Shown here piece after piece: positions 24,293 through 34,864 of a DNA stretch of 64,000 nt. Under the pieces are notes generated by a model. That model was not told where the DNA came from and did no database searches. It saw only the letters and a list, made by a program, of their open reading frames with translations. The stretch's first letter is position 1; the number at the start of each line of letters is the position of its first letter. Made by a program: the position numbers and the translations under genes. The stretch spans positions 10,464,460 through 10,528,459 of the forward strand of contig NC_049984.1 in the NCBI RefSeq assembly GCF_000003815.2. The letters are read 5' to 3'. The stretch is from Branchiostoma floridae (lineage: Eukaryota; Chordata; Leptocardii; Amphioxiformes; Branchiostomatidae).

Positions 24293-24634
24293 CTTGAAAA
24301 TGAGCAAAATAAGGACGACCTAAAGTACGGCATGTCGTAAACTTCAAATAAGGACATTTCAGCCGTATTGTGCTTGCCTTCGTGTCGGAAAGCTTTGCAC
24401 AAGAATTAAAACAGCCTGACTGGTTCATCTAAAAGTTATCAGGTAGGTTTTGCTTGTCATTTTATCTCAGAAATTCATATATTTTCTAATTGCTCATATT
24501 TACGACATACTGACGTCATGAAAAGCCGTTTTGCGATACGAATCTGGAACTTGGCAACAACAGAAACGCGGAAGTTTCAGTTTTCACAACACAAGGTTTT
24601 TCTGCCAATTATCATCGGTCAAGGGGCTCTAACG
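24293..24634. promoter_or_regulatory. Candidate bidirectional promoter with CRE palindrome
   Basis: This interval separates the MARCH6 start codon (24292, minus) from a plus-strand ATG at 24635 that begins a possible upstream coding exon of the WD-repeat gene. It holds a perfect CREB/ATF palindrome TGACGTCA at 24511-24518. The transcription start sites are not visible from sequence, so the bidirectional role is inferred from geometry. A second TGACGTCA at 23930-23937 lies inside MARCH6 intron 1. Confidence 0.4.
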
Positions 24635-24716
24635 ATGACTGAAGTGGACCCGCTGGCGATCGAGATCATCGAGGAGGGTCTTGACCTGGATCAGAAGAGT
24701 TTGCCTCCGCCGTCAG
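24635..24716 (+). CDS. Possible 5' coding exon of the WD-repeat gene
   Basis: An ATG at 24635 opens a frame beginning MTEVDPLAIEIIEEGLDLDQ, followed by KSLPPPS, and it reaches a CAG|GTGTTT donor after 24716 in phase 1. Joined to the acceptor GCGACAG|TGGGG at 25970/25971, the frame stays open into the exon starting at 25979 (VGT then MAVAYDSDS). The acidic peptide looks coding. The alternative is that translation starts at the well-placed ATG at 25979 and this exon belongs to another transcript. Only transcript data can settle which. Confidence 0.35.
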
Positions 24717-24979
24717 GTGTTTGGGAACATGAAGAACTAGCTCAGGTGAAAAAGGACTGCACATAGGATCTCAACTGTCAGGAGTCAAGTGCCACCGCTA
24801 GTCCCTTGTGATCTTAGAAAATGTATTATCTGTCATCAAGACGACAGAAAGACGTCCAAGTAACTCATAAAAGTTTAACTGTCACTAACTTACATCTAGG
24901 ATGCCATGGCTGAAACACTAGGCACCCTCTCATACATACATTGTACATCAATCAATTGAATCTTAAGACTGAGGCTGCT

Positions 24980-25155
24980 ATTGGCAGGATGTTCCTGTCA
25001 ATAGAATAATTTCAGCACTGTTGACAGGATGTTCCTGTTAGTAGATTTTAGCACTATTGACAGAATGTTCCTGTCAGGAAACATACTTTGGGCTCTATTG
25101 ACAGGATGTGCCCATCAATAAGAATTATTTTGGCACTAAATTGAAAGGATGTTCC
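24980..25155 (+). repeat. Degenerate tandem repeat, about 40-bp unit, five copies
   Basis: The motif TTGACAGGATGTTCCTGTCA followed by an AT-rich spacer ending GCACT(A) recurs five times with decay (at about 24980, 25021, 25057, 25098 and 25141). ACAGGATGTTCCTGT is itself nearly palindromic. It lies in the non-coding interval before the WD-repeat exons, where I see no other gene. Confidence 0.75.
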
Positions 25156-25978
25156 ATCGTTAATCTTGTCAATAACACCTCATAATCCTGTCAACCCTAA
25201 CCCTGAGGGTAATCCCATAAACTGTTGCAAAAATCAGACTTATGTACATTCCTAAGTAGGACTAACTAATTAGAATAATAACAAAATGCCAAGACCAAGA
25301 TCGACCCACTGACTTTATATGCCTTTTTTCACTATTGACATGATGTCAGTGACAATTACCACAGTATTTAAGGAGGCCAGATAGTTTGAGGGTATATTTG
25401 ATTTCATGAACATGACATTGATTAAGGCAATCAACAGCCTCCATCCCTATCATGTAGGTCACACAAACACACACAGACGGACATACAAGCCAAAACAAAA
25501 CTGTATGCAGCTGAGTGGATAATCAGCTAAATGTAGCTAAAATTGAAGTACAGTTCACTCAATAGTGTTTTGAGAATTTACTGGATATTGAGTTTCATAC
25601 AATAAAAGGAAACAAGCCTATTTCCCTCAAGTCCAGTGTAGGGTTACCTGTTTTGGCACGGCCTCTCATGCTTTTTCACACCAGTTCACAAACAAGTGTA
25701 TCCAGCTGTGTTCTGCTAGGGAACTTTCATTGTTGCATTTCAGTCCAAACGTTTGGGTTAGAGTTAGACTACGTGACATTGTATGTGTCTCCCTCTGACT
25801 TGTTAACATTTGTGGTCTAGTGTTTAAATGATTTTTGCTCATTGCATGTTACATGTGCTGAAAGAAAACGTACATATTACAATTGTCATCTGTGTGATAC
25901 CACTAGTGATTCCCCCTTCATGATCAGTATGAATCAGAAATGGTTGGTCCCTTCAGTGCGTGAGCGACAGTGGGGACC

Positions 25979-28900
25979 ATGGCAGTGGCTTACGACTCTG
26001 ACTCTGCCCTGGGGGACAGCCCCGTCCCCTGGTGGGGGGAGGAATATGAGGAGAGTCAAGATGGGGTAGGGTGGCAGGGTATTCACTTCGAGTTATGGGC
26101 AAAATGTTACTTTCTATCAAGTGGACATTATGATATTGATTCTCTGTTCTGGCATGTATTGAACAAAGTTGTATTGCTTAATGTCCAAATTGAAAGAGAG
26201 CGAAGTTGATTTTCTACTGAGTAACAGTCTTCAGATGTCAGTTGTGCAGTGTCATACTTCTCTTTGATAACCTTTCGCAAATACAGGAGACATACACAGA
26301 TGCTGGCAGCTGTCTCATCTGTTCTGTAGGTCACAGATGAAAATACAGGGGTTTGCTTCCTGTACAGGTGTTTATGTGCTCTACAGGTGAAAGTTAAAGA
26401 GACGAGAGGACATGACATACAGGTGATACTGTGTTTGACCTGTTTCTGTCCTCCACAGGTGAAAGTGAAGGTGATGAGGGGACACACCGACTGTGTGAAC
26501 AGGTGTAAGCTGTGCTGTCAGGACCAGAAAATCTTTACGGTATCAAATGACAAGACTGCCAAAATATGGGTAAGTCAGAGTACAAGAAACTTTTTAACAC
26601 CAGTTTTGAAGATGTCCTCTACACAAGCACATGGAATATCAACTTGTCAGATGCTTGGAGTTAAACAGTAAAAAAATCCTTATGTGGGTATTTTCAGCTT
26701 TCAACTCCATTAGTATTACCTAAAAGTGTTAACGTTACAATGTGTTGATCTGACTTTTTCATTCTTTTTCCTTTCCTAGAATATTGACACTGGTGCAGTT
26801 CTGAAGACTTACAACTGTCATGACATGTATATCACATCAGGGGATGTTAGTCCAGACAATACAAGGTATTCAAGTTTGGGGCAATATTTAGAAAAGCTTT
26901 CCAAAATCACACATCTTCTTCTGAGTTTTTACATTCAATTTGGTTTCTGCATCTATTTTACCACAGGAAGATGAGCTCATATCTGCTATGCTATTTACAG
27001 GTTTCTAACATGTTCATGGGACAAGACTTTGAGACTGTGGGACACAGAGACAGGAAGCATGTTGGTAGGTTTGTTTTCTGCAAAGATGCTACACTTGTAT
27101 AGTGGAAGCCAGTTAATTGCACGTCGGATAAACGCACAATTCGGTCAATTGCATGGAATCCGAAAATCCCGTGGTGGTGTGGTCCAACTGCGTAACTTCG
27201 CATTATCGCACACGCCGGTTAGTTGCACGGGATTTGCTGGCAAATTGGGTGTGCAATTAAGCGGCTTCAACTGTATTATGATAAGTGTTCACAATACGTA
27301 TTTAGACAAATCAGTATAAATACAGATGAAATATTGTAACTCACATTGGTGGACTGATCTATTTTTTAGGGCATTTTGTACAACTCAGTTTGGGAAGATG
27401 ATACCTTCACCCACTGAAACATAATAAAAGTAACATATTCATATAAATTCCACCCCCACAGTGGCAGGGCAGACATGACGGCATTTTGACGTGCTGTCGC
27501 TTCTCAAACAACGGCAAAATGGTGGTGTCTGGTTCTGACCTGGACCATTCTGTCAGTGTGTGGCACACTGGAGAGGGAACACTACTGCACCATTTAAAAG
27601 GTATGGTGCATGTCACTACTTCTTTCCTCTAGCTATATGTTGTCTGCATTTCCATGGTCAAAGTCATGCGCTTAAGTATTAGATTTAGTCCTACAAATTG
27701 GTAAGTTCCTGCATGTCAGTCCATTACTGTCCAAATTCAGTGGTATTGACAGTATTCATTACTTGACTTGGTATGAAACTTCATCTGTGCTGGAAAATGA
27801 TGTTACATGTAGTATGTAGTACTGTGATAATATGACTGTACTTGTTTGACATCTCAGACCAGCACAAGAGCACCATCACATCCTGTTCATTCACTCCTAA
27901 TGACGAGAGGATCTGCACCACTTCCATGGACAAGTCCACCAAGCTGTGGGACCTGGAGTCAAAGAGGACAACTGTCAAGTTAGAGTAAGGGACTTGTGTG
28001 TGAAAACGTGCATGATGTACATAGCTGAAGACAGTTGGCAACAGGATGTAATGATTGTACTACATAATAGTACGTAGGTTAGTTTTGAGTGCTGTCCTTG
28101 GTGCTGAATGTCTTATACCTGCATGAAAAGTGTGCCATCTTGCAGTTGAATTGGACAGTACAGGCATCCAATTCTGACAGAATCAGTTGCACCTTTTTTC
28201 AATGTGATTGAGATTGATATTAAGAACTTGCCTTGATACCATTCCTAACAAATTCACTATACCAGTTTTTCAATGTCTACTCGATCTAGTGATTTGGTGT
28301 TTATTACTTTGATCTGTGTTGTTTCAGAGGTCACATCAATGTCATCTCGTCCTGCTGTATGGACAGGAACGAGCGATGGCTCTGCACGGCATCCTGGGAT
28401 AAAACCCTGCAGGTGTGGGACATCTCCACAGGCATGTTCAGGTACAGCAAAGCATCATGGGATAAGATATGTTATAAAACATGAGCACGAGTCTGATATG
28501 ATAAATGTAATTGTTGTGAAGTGTACCAAATGTATTGTGGATGTTTGTTTGCTTGTTTGTTTGTTTGTTTGTTTGTTTGTTAAAAGCTGTGGATAATGCT
28601 ATGTTTTGTTCTACAGATCTCAAGGACCGGTTACCCTGTCAAAAGGACATGAGGGCTCTGTCAGCTGTTGTAACTTCACCAGAGATGGTGTGTATCTGGG
28701 TTCCTTCTGGATCATCTGTGGGTTAGAAAGTATAATTATTATTTAGCTGTAATATGTGGTTATTTAGGGCATTCGGAACTACATGTAGAGCTAACTTAAC
28801 TATCAATTATTTTGCATAGAAGCCTTAATCATATATATGTAACTTGAATTTATTGGCTACCTACCTTTGTCACAAATAAAGATTAAAGGCTTCGTTTTGG

Positions 28901-30648
28901 TATTCAGATGATTAGTGCAAGAATCTAGGTAAATAGATTTCACATTCTTGAACCTACAATGTAATGTTCTAGACGATACTGCCATTTGACAATGTGTTGA
29001 CCCTCCCCATAGGAACATTGCTTGTATCAGGGTCCTATGACCAGACAGTGACCCTGTGGGACATGGAGACCTGCATGCACAAACTCTCACTCAAGGTACC
29101 AACTTCACATTCTGTATTCAAATCAGCCTGGCAGTACAATACCAGTAAGGTTACTGTTATAGTGATCCTCATTGTGGTTACTGTGATGATAATGGTTACT
29201 GTGCTCAATTATGTTGAACTTCATTTTCACATTAAAAAAAAATCATGAAATCAGTGAACATTTCTTCTTCTACTTGCCTGCACTCTTAAACATTTTGTAA
29301 TTTAATACAATAAGAGTCCAAGAAAGGATTCCTTATGTTTTTGGACTCCAGTTTCCTTGATATTCAGCAAGATGGCATCTGTAACTTGACTGATGGCAAG
29401 AAGAATATTATGTGATGATATTCCATCATTTCTTACGTTTTTTTCTACATCATATCTTGTAAACTTGCGTTCTTATAAGATATCACTCCTTGTGTTATAG
29501 GGCCACTCTGATTGGGTGACAGACTGCAGCTTTAGCGAGGACCAGAAATGGGTCATCTCCTGTTCAAAGGTCAGACTGGACAATCTTTCAAACATTTTCA
29601 TTTCTTTGATATCATCTAATGATTTAGCATTGTCATTTTGTCCTATGAGCCTTATGGTTGATATTCATTTCCTATGACCAACAATTTCAGAGCCTTGGTT
29701 TTGCATAACAATTGGTGTGACACTGACAGTCAGATCTGTAAACTGGCCATGAAGGCATGTAATTGAAAACTTGAATGTAATTGAAAACTTGAGGTATAAT
29801 GATAGTTTGTATATTTCCCCAGGATAAGACTATGAGATTGTGGAACATTGAAGACACAGACCACATTCCATTTGTTCTGGAACAGAGGAGGGCCATTGGA
29901 CTAAAGATGGTTAATGTGAGTAAAAACACATGGAAGGCTACTCTTAGTAATAAAGTCAGTGACCTCAGACAGGGGACAAAGCATGATGCGTTTTTGATTA
30001 GCTAGGAGTGTAATGTGGCTCCACTATTGCTCATGTTTTAGCCAAGCAGGCCGAGTCACCACTTGATAAGTGTGTTAGTTTCTTTTGATTCCTGAAGCCT
30101 CACAATAATGTAAAAAAATCAATCACCCACAATCACTCTTACTCCTAGTCCATCTCTAGAGAAACTTGTATTGACTTTTATGATTTATGGTGTATCCAAC
30201 ATGCTGTTGATGATAGTTTTGTTTGTGATGAAACTTTTTTGCCAGACAAATATCTTGACAAGGATTGATTCAAGGAGTGCTCGATTGCATAGATCTACCA
30301 CATAACTTACTGTAAATGCAAAAAGTTTTGCATTGTTCCGCTTCACCGTGAGCTTAAAACCACCACAAACATTTTTCCATTGCAGTAAGAGACTACAGTG
30401 CATGGTGCTATTGCGAACTTAAAACCACCGTGAAAAGTCATGGTGGCCGCGAAATTAAATGCATTTACAGATATCTGTTGCATGAGCTGTGCCCCAGGTT
30501 TTAACAGTTATCCTCTGTCCTGTAGTGTGAACAGTGCGGGAAGGCCTTCTCCATCGCCCAGCTGGAGGATGCACGTGAGCTGTCCCTGTGTGTGTTCTGT
30601 CGTCTGGCCCAGCCCAACAGGAACGTCCCAGCGTTGGATGACGTCTGA
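25979..30648 (+). CDS. WD-repeat protein, WDR88-like, seven WD40 repeats
   Basis: Twelve exons join in phase: 25979-26065, 26459-26569, 26780-26865, 27001-27064, 27462-27600, 27858-27984, 28328-28441, 28617-28687, 29013-29095, 29501-29569, 29823-29915 and 30526-30648. They give 1167 bases (388 residues). The start ATG has a strong context (GACCATGG). After an acidic, tryptophan-containing leader come seven WD40 repeats with GH...WD/IW signatures, for example GHTDCVNRCKLCCQDQKIFT, SWDKTLRLWDTETG, SYDQTVTLWDMET and SKDKTMRLWNIED. The C-terminus CEQCGKAFS...LCVFCRL has two CxxC pairs, suggesting a small zinc ribbon. WD40 propellers are protein-interaction scaffolds. I assign WDR88 from overall layout and length, not from a search. 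A polyadenylation signal AATAAA follows at 31032-31037. Confidence 0.85.
27100..27273. mobile_element. Tc1/mariner-pogo-like MITE with TA target duplication
   Basis: The left end TAGTGGAAGCCAGTTAATTG and the right end, read inversely, CAGTTGAAGCCGCTTAATTG form a 23-bp imperfect terminal inverted repeat. TA flanks both sides (27098-27099 and 27274-27275). At 174 bp with no coding capacity it is a MITE, in the WD-gene intron after the exon ending at 27064. The pogo/Tigger-like assignment rests on TIR style and the TA duplication. Confidence 0.75.
28542..28582 (+). repeat. (GTTT)n microsatellite
   Basis: About ten near-perfect GTTT units lie in the WD-gene intron between the exons ending 28441 and starting 28617. 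They explain the short antisense frame of repeated K/Q/T/N residues here. Confidence 0.9.
30308..30473. mobile_element. MITE with TACTGTAAATGCA ends, copy 2
   Basis: It starts TACTGTAAATGCA and ends TGCATTTACAGATA, matching the ends of the 11593-11805 element. It shares its internal AAAACCACC and CGCGAA-type blocks, with more decay. It lies in the last intron of the WD-repeat gene. Confidence 0.75.
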
Positions 30649-31031
30649 CATCCACCCTCCTATAGGAACTCTTTAGCAGCAGATTGGACAAAAATATCAC
30701 TGCCTGTCCTGTTAAATACTGCTGAAACTTTTGTACAATTCTATTACTTATTACTAAACGGTACTGGATGATGACCTACATTTTTTATGTAACTTTATAA
30801 AGAGAAATGTGACTTTGTAAAGAGAGTAATTTTATATTTGTGTGTAGTAGAATTACTTTCCTGCAACAAAAAAGAATAACTTGCACATGATTCCTAGATC
30901 CCAAATGCTATTGTGAAAAAGTATACATGTGTACATAGCATATACTAGACATGCATGTAGCAGGTTTATAATGCAGTTTTATATATGACAGGGTTGAATA
31001 AGAGTTAGCTATGTGACAGAAAATACAAAAA

Positions 31032-31037
31032 AATAAA
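31032..31037 (+). terminator. Polyadenylation signal of the WD-repeat gene
   Basis: AATAAA on the coding strand, 384 bases after the stop codon at 30648. It is the first canonical hexamer I see in the 3' region, giving a ~400-base 3'UTR. The cleavage site itself is not determined. Confidence 0.5.
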
Positions 31038-31118
31038 GATTCCCACCAATGCCTGTTTTTGAAATGTCTTTTATGGGGGGGGTTACTTCAGTGGAAAAAG
31101 GGCTAGTGTAAAAGAGAG

Positions 31119-31258
31119 TAGCCTCCTTTGCAAACTTTCGGAGCAGCGGTCATTTTTTGCAGGAGTGCTGACTCGCAATTTTCAACATATGGGCTAAGAA
31201 TGAAAATAAACACACAAGAAATAAACACTCCCGCTCCGAAAGTCTGCAAAGGAGGCTA
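31119..31258. mobile_element. 140-bp MITE with 26-bp inverted repeats
   Basis: The left end (31119-31144) begins TAGCCTCCTTTGCAAACTTT. The right end (31233-31258) is its inverse with one mismatch. The outer TA is likely the target duplication, which would make it a Tc1/mariner-type MITE. It sits between the WD-repeat gene and the LRR gene and has no coding capacity. The near-identical arms suggest fairly recent insertion. Confidence 0.85.
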
Positions 31259-31787
31259 AGAAGAGGGGATATAAAATGTTGGGTTAACATTGTACAAACT
31301 GTAAAAGCTTATCAACAAAACATATTTTGTAAGTCTAGTACATTAATAACGTTAATCAAAAATTGTAGGTGCAAACAAAAACTTCACAGAGAGAAACATG
31401 GTTTCAGTTGGTAATTTAGGCCAGGGACAGTAATTTTGTTTTGTCGGAAGAAATGCAGAAACAGAAGGGACTTCAAAGGTTTCACGACAAAATACTGAAT
31501 ATGATAAGTTAATTCTACTCAACCTGGATAAACACATTCCCCTGTACAAATCACCACATTCTCAGGCCTGCCTGCAGAGTTGACACATAAGTCTGATCCG
31601 AGCGGACATCACTGTGGTACAGGTACTGTAGTGTAGTGTGTGCGGATTTGAGGATATATGCTGGTCTTTAGAGTTGGGGCGATATTAGATCAGCCCTTCT
31701 AGTGGTGCACTATTGTGAATTTCATAGGGAAGAGCTCTGTCGTCTTTACTTTATCAGCGATTCATTTGAGACTCTGGTGTTTCCATT

Positions 31788-34700
31788 ATGGCTGTAAAGT
31801 GGGTGGCGAAGTTCTATCTACTGTTAGTTGTGCGTCTGGTAGTGCCGTGTGTAGAGGCAGGGGACTGGCAGCACTGTCAGAAGGTATCTCTGGTTAGATG
31901 CAGTGTTTGGGGACAGTCGTAATGGCGGAACAAAGTATAGGTATGACATTGCTGGCTATGAGTCCAGGTGGAACAGAGACCCATATTCTTATGATAGTTA
32001 CCATGGGCCTTTTAAGTACAACAGCATGAACCTATACCCGGCCTTCATGTCCTGTTACGACTGTGCAGGTAGCGAAAGTGTGTCAGGTAGCTCTGTCACA
32101 GATGAAGTCCAGAATGTCACGTTGAGTCCCTCTCAACAGCACACCACTACACTTGTCATGGCCAGTACCAACGTTGGCACATTGACTTCAGGTGACACCA
32201 CCGCTATCTCAAAGATACCATGCGGTAGAGACTGTAGACTATATCTCGTAAATTGTAACATAACCACCGTAGAGGTAGGCGCGCTTTCTAAGCTTCCACA
32301 GGTGAAGACCCTGGTCATCTGGCAGAGCAACCTTCAGACTCTGAGAAGCGGCACGTTTGAGGGAATGAAGCGCCTCGAGGTGCTGCTGCTGTTGGGCAAC
32401 AACATAACCTGTCTGGAGGTATTGTGCAAAATAATTTGTTTGATTCGGAGACGGTGTAGGAAGAATTTTATAATGTTGTATTTACAGTATACATGTACCT
32501 TGAAATGAATTATTAAAGGTCATTTTCCATTCCCGGGAGGAGTATTTACTGCTATTTCGTTCTCACAAATGGTCTAAAGCGCGACTTTTACATGGCAGGC
32601 TGGTGCCTTCGACGGATTGCCTCTGCTGCGGTCACTTAATATCGTTGACAACCAGATCCTGACGATGGCACCCGGCATGCTGCGTGGACTACAGCTGGAA
32701 TGGCTGGACGTAAGTGTAAATTCTATCTGGTACATAGCGTTTGGGGTACTGCAAGGAACACAGTCTGTACAGAGTATCTATATCGTTGAGAACAAGCTTC
32801 AGTCAGTCAGTGTTAGCATGTTTGCTGAGCTTGCAAGCATGCAAAGCTTGTATTTGGAATACAATGAAATCTTTTGGATTGCAGATGGCGCGTTTCACTC
32901 AAATAAGCAACTGCTTGTTCTAAACTTGGCTGGCAACAAGCTGACCTTTCTGTCAGGGCTTTGGTTCAAACCAGCAAGATTATCCAGAGTGAACCTGGAG
33001 GGAAATGCCATAGCCGCTGCTTATCTGGGGAGGGGGAAATCGAGGTGGGATGTTCGATTGTCGGACAATCCCCTGCGATGTACGTGTGCGAACATTGGGT
33101 TGTACGAACATTTGTGGTCTGCCCCTAGTGTCATGGGCCTTTGCCAATGGATCAGAATATTCGATGAACATAACGTACAACACAAACACAACAACACACG
33201 CCAGTCTGGGAATGGGCAACCTAACTATGCAAGTGGGGACCTACATAAGGGCTGTGGGGTGGACAAAATGTAAAATGATAGATCTTAATATCAGGGAACC
33301 CCGGCAATGGAAGGCATGTTCTAACTACATGGGGAAGTCCAGCTTCACTCTTCGGCTAGAGGGTGCGGGGCCTTTGGCATTGGCGAAAATACTTTGCACT
33401 GCTTCCTCTGACAGCGGGTCCTACACAACTAACTTGGAAGCAACACACGACACACACATGCCGCATTTTTACACGACACAACGTCCCATTACAACAGTGC
33501 TCCCGCTGATAAACACGACACAACATCGCCAAACAACAACGCCCTCACTGATGAGCACCAGCACGAGTGTCGATAGACACAACAATGTCGTGTGGTACAT
33601 TTCCGTTGCAGCTTTTGCTGGGTTGTTATTAGTTACGAAGGTAGTTTGGAGGTGCTTCAGGTGTTTGGGGGTTAAGCTCTGCCCCACCGTTGGACACAAT
33701 GATGCTCAACAACCCCACTTTGCCCTTGCGGTCACTGCATGCTCTAACTGGCCCCTTGGCAATCATGACACCTCGAACGAATTTGTCATCAGTCCTTACG
33801 CTGAGGGTCGTTTTGAAGATCATGACAGTTTGGATGGGTCAGTCATCAGTCCTTACGCTGAGGGTCGTTTTGAAGATCATGACAGTTTGCGCGACACACC
33901 GGATTCTTCTTGTTCTTCGGAGATAGCCCCTTACGGACAGGGAGCGCTAAACATAGCTTACGAACAGCGTGGTAGTTACGAAAACACTAGCGCCGGAAAT
34001 CCTAACATGTCCGACCAAAACTGCTACCAGCATCCTTCCAACTCGGGCGGCACCCAGTCCTCTGCCTACCAGCAGCGTAGTACTTACGAAAATGCTAGCA
34101 CGGAAAATTCTAACACGTCCGACCAAAACTGCTACCAACACCCTTCTATTCTCCCTAACCCTGGTGCCACCCAATCCTCTGCCTACCAGCAGCGTAGTAC
34201 TTACGAAAATGCTAGCACGGAATTCGAAACTTCTAACATGTCCGACCAAAACTGTTACCAGCACCATTCTATTCTCCCTAACCCTGGTGCCACCCAGTCC
34301 TCTGCCTACCAGCAGCGCAGTAGTTATGAAAATGCTAGCACGGAAAATTCTAACATGTCCGACCAAAACTGCTATCAGCACCCTTCGACTCTCTCCAACT
34401 CGGGCGCCACCTTATCCCCTGCCTACCAGCAGCGAAGTAGTTACGAAAATACTTGCGCGGGAAAATCCAACATTTCCGACCAAAACTGCTACCAGCACCC
34501 CTCCATTCTCCGGGCCGACCCGGGCGCCACCAAGTCCTCTGTCTACCAGCAGCGCAGTAGTTATGAAAATGCTAGCACGGAAAATTCTAACATGTCCGAC
34601 CAAAACTGCTATCAGCACCCCTCCATTCTCCGGGCCGACCCGGGCACCACCCAGTCCTCTGTCACTGATCAGGGAAGCCCTTCCCCTCTGCCAAACTCCA

Positions 34701-34864
34701 GTCGCAACGAAGCGACTTGCTCCGCATCCTCTTCGCTACCCGAGGCGGTCGCGGATGGTACTCATGAGGCTGCCCGGAAAGAAACCGAAGCACCCGGGCT
34801 TGAGGAGTCCGACGACTCAGAAAGCGAGCAGGGCTGTTCGCGCGTTGCCGCGGTAAAGGGATGA
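31788..34864 (+). CDS. LRR transmembrane receptor-like protein, frame-disrupted
   Basis: The predicted product is a type I membrane protein. ATG at 31788 encodes a signal-peptide-like start (MAVKWVAKFYLLLVVRLVV). An extracellular stretch and about eight or nine leucine-rich repeats follow (for example VKTLVIWQSNLQTL and LLVLNLAGNKLTFL). Then come an LRR C-terminal cap (NPLRCTCANIGLYEHL), several N-glycosylation sites, a Thr-rich stalk, one membrane segment near 33587-33650 (VVWYISVAAFAGLLLVTKVV) and a ~400-residue cytoplasmic tail. One GT-AG intron is clear (32419-32598). The reading frame changes twice. The signal peptide must pass from frame 0 to frame 1 near the GGGG run at 31909-31912. 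The LRR part must pass from frame 1 to frame 2 between 33050 and 33273. Both shifts are equivalent to one extra base. They could be sequencing errors, allelic defects or a pseudogene. I see no orthologue name. Confidence 0.65.
33785..33898 (+). repeat. 57-bp in-frame duplication in the LRR receptor tail
   Basis: The segment encoding VISPYAEGRFEDHDSLDGS occurs twice back to back (from 33785 and from 33842), nearly identical at the DNA level, just inside the membrane segment. Each copy carries one tyrosine in an acidic context. Confidence 0.85.
33956..34660 (+). repeat. Six tandem ~117-bp coding repeats with YEN tyrosine motifs
   Basis: Six consecutive in-frame units of 36-41 codons follow the pattern AYQQRSSYENAS...SDQNCYQHPS...GATQSS. 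Each unit contains a Tyr-Glu-Asn and a Cys-Tyr-Gln-His motif. Variation lies mainly between the two tyrosine motifs and in the tail (SILPNPG or SILRADPG). The array is the bulk of the receptor's predicted cytoplasmic tail. The repetition also creates long shadow frames on both strands, which I do not annotate. Confidence 0.9.

Noticed and set aside
28438-28623. Antisense frame with repeated KQTN residues
   Set aside because: Translation of the (GTTT)n microsatellite.
33947-34856. Long alternative frames (295 codons plus, 144 codons minus) over the LRR tail
   Set aside because: They are shadows of the tandem coding repeats, and only the frame ending at 34864 connects to the membrane segment.
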